From Actinocatenispora rupis (lineage in GTDB: Bacteria > Actinomycetota > Actinomycetes > Mycobacteriales > Micromonosporaceae): 64,000 nt of DNA. Location: positions 1-64,000 of the forward strand of contig NZ_BOMB01000050.1 in assembly GCF_016861975.1 (NCBI RefSeq), given 5' to 3'. How positions within the stretch are numbered: position 1 is the first letter of the stretch; each line of letters starts with the position of its first letter. The notes below the pieces were generated by a model, which saw nothing but the letters and a program-made list of their open reading frames with translations, was not told the DNA's origin and ran no database searches. Both the position numbers and the translations under genes were made by a program. Positions 8,522 to 17,483 of the stretch are shown here, one piece after another.

Positions 8522-9180
8522 CGATCCGGGTGGTACTGGTGGACGACCAGTCGCTGGTCCGGGCCGGCTTCCGGATGGTGCTCGGCGCGCAGTCGGACAT
8601 CGAGGTCGTCGGGGAGGCCGGCGACGGCGCCGAGGCGCTGACCCTGCTGTCGCGTACCGCGGCGGACGTGGTGGTGATGGACATCCGGATGCCGCTGATG
8701 GACGGCGTGGAGGCGACCAGGCGGCTGGTCGCCACCGGCCCCGGCGCGCCCCGCGTACTGGTGCTGACGACGTTCGACACCGACGCGGACGCGTTCGCCG
8801 CGCTGAACGCCGGGGCCAGCGGGTTCCTGCTGAAGAACGTGCCGCCGGAGGAGCTGCTGACCGCGATCCGGGTCGTCGCGTCCGGCGACTCGGTGGTCGC
8901 GCCGAGCGTCACCCGGCGGCTGCTGGACCGGTTCGCCGGGCAGCTGTCCGCCCCGGTGACGCCCGACACCCGGCTGGACGCGCTGACCGACCGCGAGCGG
9001 GAGGTCCTGCTGCTGCTCGCCGAGGGCCTGTCGAACGCCGAGATCGCCGCCCGCCTGGTCGTGGCCGAGGCCACCGTGAAGACGCACGTCGGCCGGATCC
9101 TGACGAAGCTGGACCTGCGCGACCGGGTCCAGGCCGTCGTCCTCGCGTACGAGACGGGGCTGGTCCGGCCCGGCCGGTGA
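8518..9180 (+). CDS. NarL/FixJ-type response regulator
   Basis: This 220-residue regulator has a receiver domain (Asp9/Asp10, phospho-acceptor Asp55 in VVVMDIRMP, Lys near 106) and a C-terminal LuxR helix-turn-helix (LTDREREVLLLLAEGLSNAEIA region, about 155-215). It starts at GTG 8518, overlapping the kinase stop by four bases, and is surely its cognate partner. Targets cannot be read from the sequence. Confidence 0.93.
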   Translation: MTIRVVLVDDQSLVRAGFRMVLGAQSDIEVVGEAGDGAEALTLLSRTAADVVVMDIRMPLMDGVEATRRLVATGPGAPRVLVLTTFDTDADAFAALNAGASGFLLKNVPPEELLTAIRVVASGDSVVAPSVTRRLLDRFAGQLSAPVTPDTRLDALTDREREVLLLLAEGLSNAEIAARLVVAEATVKTHVGRILTKLDLRDRVQAVVLAYETGLVRPGR

Positions 9181-9300
9181 ACGTTGCCACAAGCTGTGTC
9201 CGTCCACCGCCCGGCGGGCGATACTTGGCCGTGACCGGTACCCGACGCAGTGGACTGGATCAACGAGCATGAACACAGTGTTTTCCGCCCGGAGCGGGCG

Positions 9301-10206
9301 GTGACCCGGCCGGAGGACCGGCCGGGGCGGCTGGCGGTCGGCGTGGTCGGCGCCGGCCGGGTGGGTTCCGTGCTGGGCGCCGCGTTGCGCCGCGCGGGCC
9401 ATTCGATCGTCGGTGCGACCGGGGTGTCGTCCGCGTCCCGCGAACGGGCCGGCCGGCTGCTGCCCGACGTCCCGCTGCTGCCGGCGGACGAGGTCGCGGC
9501 GCGCTGCGACCTGCTGCTGCTCGGCGTACCGGACGACGTGCTGGGCGGGCTGGTCGAGGGGCTGGCGTCGACCGGCGCGATCCGGCCGGGGCAGATCGTC
9601 GTGCACCCCAGCGGGGCGTACGGGATCGGTGTGCTGGAGCCGGCGCTGCGGCGCGGTGGGCTGCCGATGGCGCTGCACCCGGCGATGACGTTCACGGGCC
9701 GGCCGGAGGACGTGGACCGGCTGGCGGGCGTGTCGTTCGGGGTGACGTCGCCGCCGGAGCTGCGGCCCGCGGCCGAGGTGCTGGTGCTGGAGATGGGCGG
9801 CGAGCCGCAGTGGGTCGAGGAGGCCGACCGGCCGCTCTACCACGCGGCCCTCGCGCACGGCGCCAACCATCTCGTCACCCTCGTCAACGAGGCCGTGTAC
9901 CTGTTGCGCCAGGCCGGCGTGGTGCACCCGGAGCGGATGGTCGCGCCGTTGCTGTCCGCCGCGCTGGACAACACCCTGCGGCTCGGTGACGCGGCGCTGA
10001 CCGGGCCCGTCTCCCGCGGCGACGCCGGTACGGTGCAGCGCCACCTGGACGCGATCGCCGGCGCGGCACCGGAGTCCGTCGCGGCGTACCTGGCGCTGGC
10101 CCGGCGTACGGCGGACCGGGCGATCGCGGCGGGCCGGTTGTCGGCGACGGCGGCCGAACCGCTGCTCGGTGTCCTGGCCGAACGACCCGATCGGGCGAGC
10201 TCATGA
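9301..10206 (+). CDS. Rossmann-fold DUF2520 protein, candidate PanG-like ketopantoate reductase
   Basis: This 301-residue protein has an NAD(P)-binding motif [12 protein letters not shown] near the N-terminus and a C-terminal DUF2520 domain ([20 protein letters not shown]). GTG 9301 was chosen because GGAG lies 8 bases upstream; a GTG at 9250 is in frame but lacks a ribosome site. It overlaps panC (ATGA). From memory, ketopantoate reductases of the PanG class have this Rossmann plus DUF2520 build, which fits its place at the head of the pantothenate genes. Substrate is inferred. Confidence 0.75.
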   Translation: MTRPEDRPGRLAVGVVGAGRVGSVLGAALRRAGHSIVGATGVSSASRERAGRLLPDVPLLPADEVAARCDLLLLGVPDDVLGGLVEGLASTGAIRPGQIVVHPSGAYGIGVLEPALRRGGLPMALHPAMTFTGRPEDVDRLAGVSFGVTSPPELRPAAEVLVLEMGGEPQWVEEADRPLYHAALAHGANHLVTLVNEAVYLLRQAGVVHPERMVAPLLSAALDNTLRLGDAALTGPVSRGDAGTVQRHLDAIAGAAPESVAAYLALARRTADRAIAAGRLSATAAEPLLGVLAERPDRASS

Positions 10207-11111
10207 TCCTGGCGCGCGACGAGGCCGAACTGCACACCGTCCGAAGTGGACTGTCCGGTGTGGTCGGTGTGGTGATGACGATGGGCGCACTGCACGACGG
10301 GCACCGCGCGCTGATCGCCGCGGCGCGCGGGTCCTGCGACGCCGTGCTCGTCACGATCTTCGTGAATCCGTTGCAGTTCGGGCCTTCCGAGGACCTCGAC
10401 CGCTATCCGCGTACGCTCGACGCCGACCTGGCGCTGTGCGAGGCGGCCGGCGTCGACGCGGTCTTCGCGCCGACCGTCGACACCGTGTACCCGGGCGGGC
10501 TGCCCGCGGTGCGGGTGAACCCGGGGCCGCTGGGCCGGGAGCTGGAGGGCGCGAGCCGCCCCGGTTTCTTCGACGGCGTGCTCACGGTCGTGCTGAAGCT
10601 GCTGCACCTGACCCGCCCGCACCGGGCGTACTTCGGGGAGAAGGACTACCAGCAGCTCGCGCTGGTGCGGCGGATGGTGCGGGACCTGACCGTGCGGACG
10701 GACGGCGCGGCGGTGGAGATCGTTGGCGTGCCGACGATCCGGGAGCCGGACGGGCTGGCCCGGTCCAGCCGCAACGGCTATCTGTCCACTATGGAGCGTA
10801 CGGCGGCGCTGGCGCTCTCGGCGGCGCTGTTCGCGGGCGCGCGGGCCGCCGCGCACGGGCCGGACGCCGCGCTCGCCGCCGCCCGTTCCGTACTCGACGG
10901 GGCGGTGGAGCTGGACTACCTGGTGCTCACCGACCCGGATCTCGGCCCGGCACCGGCGCGCGGGCCGGGGCGGTTGCTCGTCGCGGCCCGGGTCGGCACG
11001 ACCCGGCTGATCGACAACATGGCGGTGACGGTCGGACACGACCCGGCCGTACCGACGACTGGCGGTGACGCGGCGGCCGGCGTACCGGCCGGGCCGTCCG
11101 TCGCCTCGTGA
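10203..11111 (+). CDS. panC: Pantothenate synthetase
   Basis: PanC ligates pantoate to beta-alanine with ATP in the cytosol. The 302-residue protein has the nucleotidyltransferase signature MGALHDGH, the [18 protein letters not shown] region, FGEKDYQQL and SSRNGYLS. Length is normal with a short Ala/Pro-rich C-terminal tail. The start overlaps the upstream gene (ATGA), and panD follows 8 bp later, giving both substrate-supplying and condensing steps in one operon. Confidence 0.95.
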   Translation: MILARDEAELHTVRSGLSGVVGVVMTMGALHDGHRALIAAARGSCDAVLVTIFVNPLQFGPSEDLDRYPRTLDADLALCEAAGVDAVFAPTVDTVYPGGLPAVRVNPGPLGRELEGASRPGFFDGVLTVVLKLLHLTRPHRAYFGEKDYQQLALVRRMVRDLTVRTDGAAVEIVGVPTIREPDGLARSSRNGYLSTMERTAALALSAALFAGARAAAHGPDAALAAARSVLDGAVELDYLVLTDPDLGPAPARGPGRLLVAARVGTTRLIDNMAVTVGHDPAVPTTGGDAAAGVPAGPSVAS

Positions 11112-11119
11112 GGAGACCG

Positions 11120-11554
11120 ATGTTCCGTACGATGCTCAAGTCCAAGATCCACCGGGCCACGGTGACGCAGGCGGACCTGCACTACGTGGGCTCGGTGACG
11201 ATCGACGCCGACCTGCTCGCGGCGGCGGACCTGCTGGCGGGCGAGCAGGTGTCCATTGTGGACATCACGAACGGCGCGCGGCTGGAGACGTACGTGATCC
11301 CCGGCCCGGCCGGCTCCGGCGTCATCGGGATCAACGGCGCCGCAGCGCATCTCGTCCACCCCGACGACCTCGTCATCATCATGTCGTACGCGGCGATGAC
11401 CGACGCCGAGGCCCGCTCGTACGAGCCGCGCGTGGTGCACGTGGACGCCCGCAACCGGGTGATCGAGCTGGGCTCCGACCCGGCCGCCGCACCGCCCGGC
11501 GTGGTCGGCGACCCGGTGCCCGGAAACCTGGTGGCCGCGGCGGACGCCCGGTGA
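11120..11554 (+). CDS. panD: Aspartate 1-decarboxylase proenzyme
   Basis: PanD makes beta-alanine from aspartate and self-cleaves to form a pyruvoyl cofactor. The 144-residue protein has the cleavage site Gly24-Ser25 (HYVGSVTID) and conserved INGAAAH. ATG 11120 is preceded by AGGAG at 11111-11115. Its TGA overlaps the nadB GTG by four bases. The C-terminal ~25 residues are an actinobacterial-type tail. Confidence 0.95.
   Translation: MFRTMLKSKIHRATVTQADLHYVGSVTIDADLLAAADLLAGEQVSIVDITNGARLETYVIPGPAGSGVIGINGAAAHLVHPDDLVIIMSYAAMTDAEARSYEPRVVHVDARNRVIELGSDPAAAPPGVVGDPVPGNLVAAADAR
11251..11263. repeat. Iterated palindrome GTCCATTGTGGAC, copy 1
   Basis: A 13-bp near-palindrome inside panD. It is one of five copies of GTCCA[CT][TA]GTGGAC in the window. 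Confidence 0.6.
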
Positions 11555-13215
11555 GCGTCGACGACGTACTGGAGCGTCCGGCGCTGCGGCTGGCAGTACC
11601 GGGCCGGTTGGCGGCGGGCGCGCCGGGCTGGACCGACGAGACCGACGTGTGCGTGGTCGGTTCCGGGGTGGCCGGGTTGACCGCGGCGCTGCACGCGCGC
11701 GAGGCCGGTCTGCGGGTCACCGTGGTGACCAAGGTGAACATCGACGACGGGTCGACCCGGTGGGCGCAGGGCGGCATCGCCGCCGTCCTCGACCCGCACG
11801 ACACCCCGGCCGCGCACGCCGGCGACACCCGGGTGGCCGGCGTCGGGCTCTGCGACCCGGCCGCCGTCGACGTGCTCGTACGCGAGGGTCCGGCGCGGGT
11901 GCGCGAGCTGATCCGGTTCGGCGCGGACTTCGACCGCAACCCGGACGGCACGCTGGCACTGACCCGGGAGGGCGGTCACCACGCGAACCGCATCGTGCAC
12001 GCGGGCGGCGACGCCACCGGCGCGGAGGTGCAGCGCGCCCTGCACGCCGCCGTACGGCGGGATCCGTGGATCAAGTTGGTCGAGCACGCGCTGGTGCTGG
12101 ACCTGTTGACGGACGCGACCGGGCGCGCCTGCGGCGTGACCCTGCACGTACTCGACGAGGGCAGCCCGGACGGGGTGGGCGCGATCCTGGCCCGCGCGGT
12201 CGTGCTGGCCACCGGCGGGATGGGGCAGGTCTTCGCGACGACGACGAACCCGGTGGTCTCCACCGGCGACGGGGTGGGGCTCGCGCTGCGCGCCGGCGCG
12301 GCGGTCACGGACCTGGAGTTCATGCAGTTCCACCCGACCGCGCTGTACCTGCCGGGGGCGGGGCTGGAGCAGCAGCCGCTGGTGTCGGAGGCGCTGCGCG
12401 GCGAGGGCGGTCACCTGGTGGACGCGGCGGGCCGCCGGTTCATGGTGGGCCGGCACGAGCTGGCCGAGCTGGCCCCGCGCGACGTCGTCGCGAAGGGCAT
12501 CATGCGCACGATGCTCGCCGAGGGCACCGACCACGTACGCCTGGACGCCCGGCACCTGGGCCGGGAGATGCTGGAGCAGCGGTTCCCGACGATCACGGCG
12601 CGCTGCCGGGAGGCGGGTGTCGACCCGGTGACCGACCCGATCCCGGTCGCCCCCGCCGCGCACTACGCCAGCGGCGGCGTCCGTACGGACCTGACCGGGC
12701 GTACGTCGGTACCGGGGCTGTACGCGTGCGGTGAGGTGGCCTGCACGGGCGTACACGGTGCGAACCGGCTCGCGTCGAACTCGTTGCTGGAGGGCCTGGT
12801 GTTCTCCGCCCGGATCGCCGGCGAGCTGGCCCGGGACCTGCCGCCGCAGGCGGACCCGGTGCAGCTCGACCGTCCACAGTGGGCGGTCGACCCGGCGGTA
12901 CGGGAGCCGCTCCAGCGGGCGATGTCCCGCGGCGCCGGCGTACTGCGGAGTGCGGAGTCGTTGCGGGAGACGGGGGACCGGCTGGTCGAGCTGGCCGCGA
13001 CCCGGGCCCCCGCCGGTACGGCCGCGTGGGAGGCGACGAACCTGGTGACGCTGGCCGGCGCGCTGGTCGCCGCCGCGTCCGGGCGGCGCGAGACCCGGGG
13101 CTGCCACTGGCGCGAGGACTTCGCCGACGCGGACGACGCCTGGCTGGGCCACCTGGTCGCCACGATCGACCCGGCCGGCACGCTCACCGAGACCTTCGAA
13201 GGGATCCGCCCGTGA
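11551..13215 (+). CDS. nadB: L-aspartate oxidase
   Basis: NadB oxidises L-aspartate to iminoaspartate, the first step of de novo NAD synthesis. The 554-residue flavoprotein has the FAD dinucleotide-binding motif [13 protein letters not shown], the [10 protein letters not shown] segment, HEGG-like [20 protein letters not shown] and the [15 protein letters not shown] motif. GTG 11551 overlaps the panD stop (GTGA), and its own stop overlaps nadC. The quinolinate synthase partner nadA is not in the window. Confidence 0.95.
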   Translation: MSVDDVLERPALRLAVPGRLAAGAPGWTDETDVCVVGSGVAGLTAALHAREAGLRVTVVTKVNIDDGSTRWAQGGIAAVLDPHDTPAAHAGDTRVAGVGLCDPAAVDVLVREGPARVRELIRFGADFDRNPDGTLALTREGGHHANRIVHAGGDATGAEVQRALHAAVRRDPWIKLVEHALVLDLLTDATGRACGVTLHVLDEGSPDGVGAILARAVVLATGGMGQVFATTTNPVVSTGDGVGLALRAGAAVTDLEFMQFHPTALYLPGAGLEQQPLVSEALRGEGGHLVDAAGRRFMVGRHELAELAPRDVVAKGIMRTMLAEGTDHVRLDARHLGREMLEQRFPTITARCREAGVDPVTDPIPVAPAAHYASGGVRTDLTGRTSVPGLYACGEVACTGVHGANRLASNSLLEGLVFSARIAGELARDLPPQADPVQLDRPQWAVDPAVREPLQRAMSRGAGVLRSAESLRETGDRLVELAATRAPAGTAAWEATNLVTLAGALVAAASGRRETRGCHWREDFADADDAWLGHLVATIDPAGTLTETFEGIRP

Positions 13216-14111
13216 CCACCGTCGTACTTGGACAGTCCATTGTGGACTTCGTGGCCGCGGCGGGGCTCGACCCCGACCAGGTCTCCGCCACCGTACGCGG
13301 GGCGCTGGCCGAGGACCTGGGGCCGGACGGGCTCGACGTGACGAGCGTGGCGACGATCCCGGCCGGGCAGACCGACGTCGCCGAGCTGGTGGCCCGCGCG
13401 GACGGCGTGGTCGCCGGGCTGCCGGTCGCCGCGGCCGTGTTCGACCTGACATCCGGTGGTACGACGAGCTTCCAGGCCCGCGTCACCGACGGCACCGCCG
13501 TACGCCGGGGCGACGTGCTGGCCGACATCGCCGGCCCGACAAGGGATCTGCTCACCGCCGAACGTACCGCGCTGAACCTGCTGTGCCGCGCCAGCGGCGT
13601 CGCCACGCACACCCGCCGCTGGGCCGACGCGCTCGCCGGTACCGGCGCGACCGTGCTGGACACCCGCAAGACCACCCCGGGCCTGCGCTTCCTGGAGAAG
13701 TACGCGGTGCGGGTCGGGGGTGGCACCAACAAGCGCATGGGCCTGTACGACGTGGCGATGATCAAGGACAACCACGTCGCCGCCGCCGGCTCCGTGACCG
13801 CCGCGTACGAGCGGGTGCGCGAGCGGTTCCCGGACGTACCGGTGCAGGTCGAGGTGACGACGGTGGACGAGGCGGTGGAGGCGGTGACCGCCGGCGCCAC
13901 GTTCCTGTTGTGCGACAACATGTCCCCGGGGCTGCTGCGCGAGGTGGTGGCCGCGGTCGGCGGCCGGGCCGAGCTGGAGGCGACCGGCAACCTGACGCTG
14001 GAGCGGGCCGCGGAGTACGGCGCGACCGGCGTGCAGTACCTGTCGGTGGGTGGGCTGACCCACTCGTCGCCGATCCTCGACATCGCGCTCGACCTGCGCC
14101 GACACCACTAG
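13212..14111 (+). CDS. nadC: Nicotinate-nucleotide pyrophosphorylase (carboxylating)
   Basis: NadC converts quinolinate and PRPP to nicotinate mononucleotide. The 299-residue protein has EDLGPDGLDVTS, LNLLCRASGVAT, LDTRKTTPGLR, the KYAVRVGGGTNKRMGLYD active-site stretch and IKDNH. The start GTG 13212 overlaps the nadB stop (GTGA). It is followed by coaX after 8 bp, with a ribosome site spanning the stop. Confidence 0.96.
   Translation: MTTVVLGQSIVDFVAAAGLDPDQVSATVRGALAEDLGPDGLDVTSVATIPAGQTDVAELVARADGVVAGLPVAAAVFDLTSGGTTSFQARVTDGTAVRRGDVLADIAGPTRDLLTAERTALNLLCRASGVATHTRRWADALAGTGATVLDTRKTTPGLRFLEKYAVRVGGGTNKRMGLYDVAMIKDNHVAAAGSVTAAYERVRERFPDVPVQVEVTTVDEAVEAVTAGATFLLCDNMSPGLLREVVAAVGGRAELEATGNLTLERAAEYGATGVQYLSVGGLTHSSPILDIALDLRRHH
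13235..13247. repeat. Iterated palindrome GTCCATTGTGGAC, copy 2
   Basis: The same 13-mer as in panD, here near the 5' end of nadC and flanked by A and T so that symmetry extends one base. Confidence 0.6.
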
Positions 14112-14119
14112 GAGCTGGC

Positions 14120-14872
14120 GTGCTGCTCTGCATCGACGTCGGGAACACCAACACCGTGCTCGCCACGTTCGACGGCGAGAAGCTGACGCGGTCGTGGCGG
14201 ATCAGGACCGACGGTCGCGCCACGGCCGACGAGCTGGCCCTGACGTTCCGCGGGCTGCTGGACGGGCGGCCGATCACCGGGATCGCCGCCTGCTCCACGG
14301 TTCCGGCGGTCCTGCACGAGCTGCGCCTCATGTTCGCCGGGTACTACCCGGACGTGCCGGTGGTCGTCGTGGAGCCGGGCGTCCGCACCGGCGTGCAGCT
14401 GACGTACCACAACCCGCGCGAGGTCGGTACGGACCGGGTGATGAACACGCTCGCCGCGCACAGCCTGTACGGCGGGCCCGCCGTCGTCGTCGACTTCGGT
14501 ACCTCGACCAGCTTCGACGTGGTCAGCGCGAGCGGCGGGTTCCTCGGCGGGGCGCTCGCGCCGGGCGTCGAGATCTCCGCGGACGCGCTCGCCGCCCGCG
14601 CCGCGCAGCTGGTGAAGGTCGAGCTGACGCGGCCGCCGCACCCGATCGGCAAGAGTACGGTCGAGGCGCTCCAGAGCGGCATCGTGTACGGCTTCGCCGG
14701 CCAGGTGGACGGGATCGTCGGCCGGATCTCCGCCGAGCTGGGCGGCCTGCGCGCGGTGGTCGCCACCGGCGGGCTCGCGCCGTTGATCATCGGCGAGTGC
14801 CGCACGGTCACGCACCACGAGCCGCACCTGACGCTCATCGGCCTGCGCCTGGTGTACGCCAGGAACGCCTGA
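14120..14872 (+). CDS. coaX: Type III pantothenate kinase
   Basis: CoaX phosphorylates pantothenate, the first step to CoA, and is not feedback-inhibited by CoA in this class. The 250-residue protein has the ASKHA-type CIDVGNTNTVLATF start, VGTDRVMNTLAAH and VVDFGTSTSFDVV. GTG 14120 follows AGGAG at 14110-14114. It closes a compact cofactor operon running from the DUF2520 gene through panC, panD, nadB and nadC. Confidence 0.95.
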   Translation: MLLCIDVGNTNTVLATFDGEKLTRSWRIRTDGRATADELALTFRGLLDGRPITGIAACSTVPAVLHELRLMFAGYYPDVPVVVVEPGVRTGVQLTYHNPREVGTDRVMNTLAAHSLYGGPAVVVDFGTSTSFDVVSASGGFLGGALAPGVEISADALAARAAQLVKVELTRPPHPIGKSTVEALQSGIVYGFAGQVDGIVGRISAELGGLRAVVATGGLAPLIIGECRTVTHHEPHLTLIGLRLVYARNA

Positions 14873-15033
14873 CACCGTACGGTTTCCACCGCATGCCTGG
14901 TACGGGAGCATGTATCCGGCCGCAACGCATTGATTTTGGGCGATTGCCGTCTTTACGATCATGGCGCACGTGTCGTACGCCACTTCCGGATCCGCCTACC
15001 CCTCCTGGTTGATCCGACTCGTAAGGAGACCGG

Positions 15034-16500
15034 ATGCAACGTACCCCTCCACCACGCCCGGTCCGGGTGCTGCTCGCCGTCGGTTCGGCGGTCGCCCTGA
15101 CCGGCCTCGCACTGGCGCCGGCCCAGGCGGCCAGCGCGTCGTCCCTGCTCGGCGGCTCCACCACCGCTCACCACTCGTACGGGTGCGCGCCGGTGAAGCC
15201 GGGCGAGATCCCGTGCGTCGGCAAGGTCCACGTACCGTCGGCGCCGGCGACCGGCGGCAGCAGCAAGCCCGCGGCGCCGAAGCCGCCGGCCGCGACCACG
15301 AAGTCCCGCCCGGCGACGCCGAAGCGGGTCACCGGCACCAAGACCGTCGGCGTACGGTCGTTCGGCTGCGCGACGGCGAGCGCCGGTGACGTGGCCTGCC
15401 TCGGCAAGTTCGCGCCGCGCACGTTCAAGACGGTGAACGGCAAGGCGGTCGCGCCGAAGACGACCGGCAGCCCGACCTCGTCCGGCCTGACGCCGGCCCA
15501 GCTGGTCAAGGCGTACGGCCTGGCCGGTACGAACGGCAACGGCCGTACGGTCGCCATCGTCGACTCGAACGACGCGCCCACCGCCGAGGCCGACCTCGGC
15601 GCGTACCGGAAGGCGTACGGCCTGCCGGCGTGCACCACGGCGAACGGCTGCTTCAAGAAGGTCAACCAGAAGGGCGCGGCGTCGCCGCTGCCGGCCGCCG
15701 ACTACGGCTGGGCCGAGGAGATCTCGCTGGACCTGGACATGGTCTCGGCGGTCTGCCCGACCTGCCACATCCTGCTCGTCGAGGCGGACGGCCCGACCAC
15801 CGAGGACCTGGGCGCGGCGGAGAACACCGCGGCCAACACCCCCGGCGTCGTCGCCATCTCCAACAGCTGGGGCGGTTCGGAGGACGACACGACCCTGCCG
15901 GCCGACAAGTACTTCGACCACCCGGGGATCGCGATCACCGCCAGCTCCGGCGACTCCGGGTACGGCGTGCTCTGGCCGGCCGCGTCCAACCACGTCACCG
16001 CCGTCGGCGGGACGAGCCTGAAGGCCGACAGCAGCGCCCGCGGGTACTCGGAGACCGCGTGGTCGGGTGCCGGCTCGGGGTGCTCGGTGCAGGAGTCGAA
16101 GCCGTCCTGGCAGAAGGACACCGGCTGCGGCAAGCGCAGCATCGCGGACGTGTCCGCGGTGGCCGACCCGACCACCGGCGTCGCCGTGTACGACACGTAC
16201 AACAGCTGTGGTGGCGGGCCGCTCTGCGACGTGCTGCTGGGCCTCGGCCTGGCGCAGGGCGCGGACGGTTGGGTGCAGGTGGGCGGCACCAGCGCCTCCT
16301 CCCCGATCATCGCCAGCGTGTACGCGCTGGCCGGGAACACCGCCTCGATCGACCCGTCCTACCCGTACTCGCACGCCTCGTCGCTGAACGACGTGACGAG
16401 CGGCAGCAACGGCAAGTGCGGAAACTACCTGTGCACCGCCGGCAAGGGCTACGACGGCCCGACCGGCCTGGGTACGCCGAAGGGCACCGGCGCCTTCTGA
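15034..16500 (+). CDS. Secreted S53 (sedolisin) family peptidase
   Basis: This 488-residue protein begins with a Sec signal peptide (basic start, hydrophobic core, AQA cleavage near residue 31). A Pro/Ala/Lys-rich propeptide-like segment follows, with duplicated Y/F-G-C-A...G...C motifs. The catalytic domain shows the sedolisin Glu/Asp region AEEISLDLDMV, oxyanion-area SSGDSG and the serine motif GGTSASSP. Sedolisins are acid-active Ser-carboxyl peptidases; here it would be extracellular. AAGGAGA precedes ATG 15034. It is a single gene, ended by a strong hairpin. Confidence 0.88.
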   Translation: MQRTPPPRPVRVLLAVGSAVALTGLALAPAQAASASSLLGGSTTAHHSYGCAPVKPGEIPCVGKVHVPSAPATGGSSKPAAPKPPAATTKSRPATPKRVTGTKTVGVRSFGCATASAGDVACLGKFAPRTFKTVNGKAVAPKTTGSPTSSGLTPAQLVKAYGLAGTNGNGRTVAIVDSNDAPTAEADLGAYRKAYGLPACTTANGCFKKVNQKGAASPLPAADYGWAEEISLDLDMVSAVCPTCHILLVEADGPTTEDLGAAENTAANTPGVVAISNSWGGSEDDTTLPADKYFDHPGIAITASSGDSGYGVLWPAASNHVTAVGGTSLKADSSARGYSETAWSGAGSGCSVQESKPSWQKDTGCGKRSIADVSAVADPTTGVAVYDTYNSCGGGPLCDVLLGLGLAQGADGWVQVGGTSASSPIIASVYALAGNTASIDPSYPYSHASSLNDVTSGSNGKCGNYLCTAGKGYDGPTGLGTPKGTGAF

Positions 16501-16512
16501 CCCGCGCACCGA

Positions 16513-16546
16513 ACGACGGGGGTACGCCTGGGCGTGCCCCCGTCGT
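16513..16546. terminator. Bidirectional hairpin terminator
   Basis: A 16-bp stem with one T-G wobble and a 2-base loop lies between the convergent sedolisin and ilvY-like genes. It can serve both. There is no long T-run, as is usual for actinomycetes. Confidence 0.8.
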
Positions 16547-16551
16547 CGTGT

Positions 16552-17409
16552 TCAGCGCCGGGTCAGGACGGACCAGACGGCCGCGACGAGCGGTGTGCGC
16601 AGCTGGTCCCGGCGTACGCAGAGCCCGATCCGGAACGGGGTGAGCGCCGGCCGCACCGGTACGGGCACGAGCCGGCCGGCGAGCGCGCTGGTGTCCAGGA
16701 CCAGCCGCGGTACGACGCCCACGCCGCAGCCGAGCGCCACCATCGCCAGCAGCGCCTCATGACCGTCCACTTCGGACACCGCGGCCGGGGTGACGCCGCG
16801 GCGGCGCAGCCACCGGTCCGCCGCGGTACGCGCGAGCCCGGCCCGCGGCAGGACGAGCGGGGTGTCGGCGCCGATCCGCGGCACGGCGGCGTCCTTCGCG
16901 GCGATGAACACCAGCGGCGTACTCGTCAGGTGCCGGCTCACCAGCGCGCCCGGTACGCGCTCCGGCAGGGCCGCCACGGCGAGGTCCACCGAGCCCTCGT
17001 CGACCCGGGCGATCGCCTCCGCCGCCAGTCCCGTCCGCACCTCCAGCTCGACCCCCGGGTACGCCGCGCGGAACGGTGCCAGCAGGTCCGGCAGCAGCGC
17101 CTGGCACGCGGTCACCGTCGCGAACACGGTGAGCCGCCCGGTCAGTTCCGCCGGCTCACCACCCTCCCGCCGGTACTCGTCCCACAACCGCAGCGCGTCC
17201 TCGGCGTACCGGCGGAAGCGGTGTCCGGCCTCGGTGAGCGCGACGCCCCGCGGTCCGCGGTCCAGCAGCCGCTCGCCCGCCTGCGCCTCCAGCCGTTGTA
17301 CGACCCGGGTCAGCGTCGCCGCGCTGACGTGCCGGTCCCCGGACGTACGGCCGAAGTTGAGGGTGCGGGCGAGGTGCAGGAACAGGTGCAGGTCCCGATG
17401 GCTGTCCAT
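16552..17409 (-). CDS. ilvY: LysR-type regulator, IlvY homologue
   Basis: This 285-residue LysR regulator has an N-terminal winged HTH (residues ~1-60, NFGRTSGDRHVSAATLTRVV) and a C-terminal inducer domain. The segments VTACQALLPDLL, RVDEGSVDLAVAALPE and DGHEALLAMVALGCGVGVVP match enteric IlvY closely as I remember it. IlvY senses acetolactate or acetohydroxybutyrate and activates ilvC. It is divergent from ilvC here with 74 bp between, the same layout as in E. coli. Two matching 15-bp repeats in the gap are likely its operators. Confidence 0.88.
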   Translation of the reverse strand: MDSHRDLHLFLHLARTLNFGRTSGDRHVSAATLTRVVQRLEAQAGERLLDRGPRGVALTEAGHRFRRYAEDALRLWDEYRREGGEPAELTGRLTVFATVTACQALLPDLLAPFRAAYPGVELEVRTGLAAEAIARVDEGSVDLAVAALPERVPGALVSRHLTSTPLVFIAAKDAAVPRIGADTPLVLPRAGLARTAADRWLRRRGVTPAAVSEVDGHEALLAMVALGCGVGVVPRLVLDTSALAGRLVPVPVRPALTPFRIGLCVRRDQLRTPLVAAVWSVLTRR

Positions 17410-17410
17410 G

Positions 17411-17425
17411 TTTCGCTTCCTGAAA
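17411..17425. promoter_or_regulatory. IlvY operator candidate O1
   Basis: TTTCGCTTCCTGAAA is an inverted repeat TTTC-N7-GAAA with a LysR-like T-N11-A core. It begins one base upstream of the ilvY start codon, a natural place for autorepression. It matches the second site at 12 of 15 positions. Confidence 0.6.
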
Positions 17426-17441
17426 CGGTCCGTTGCGTACC

Positions 17442-17456
17442 TTGCGCTTGCTGCAA
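17442..17456. promoter_or_regulatory. IlvY operator candidate O2
   Basis: TTGCGCTTGCTGCAA is an inverted repeat TTGC-N7-GCAA whose centre is 31 bp from that of the first site, about three helical turns. It ends 27 bp upstream of the ilvC start, so bound protein could contact RNA polymerase at the ilvC promoter. Confidence 0.6.
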
Positions 17457-17483
17457 TGTACGCCGGGGCCGTAGAACCGGTGC

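Noticed and set aside
10203-14872. nadA in the NAD gene cluster
   Set aside because: No quinolinate synthase frame or Cys-cluster motif is present between these genes.
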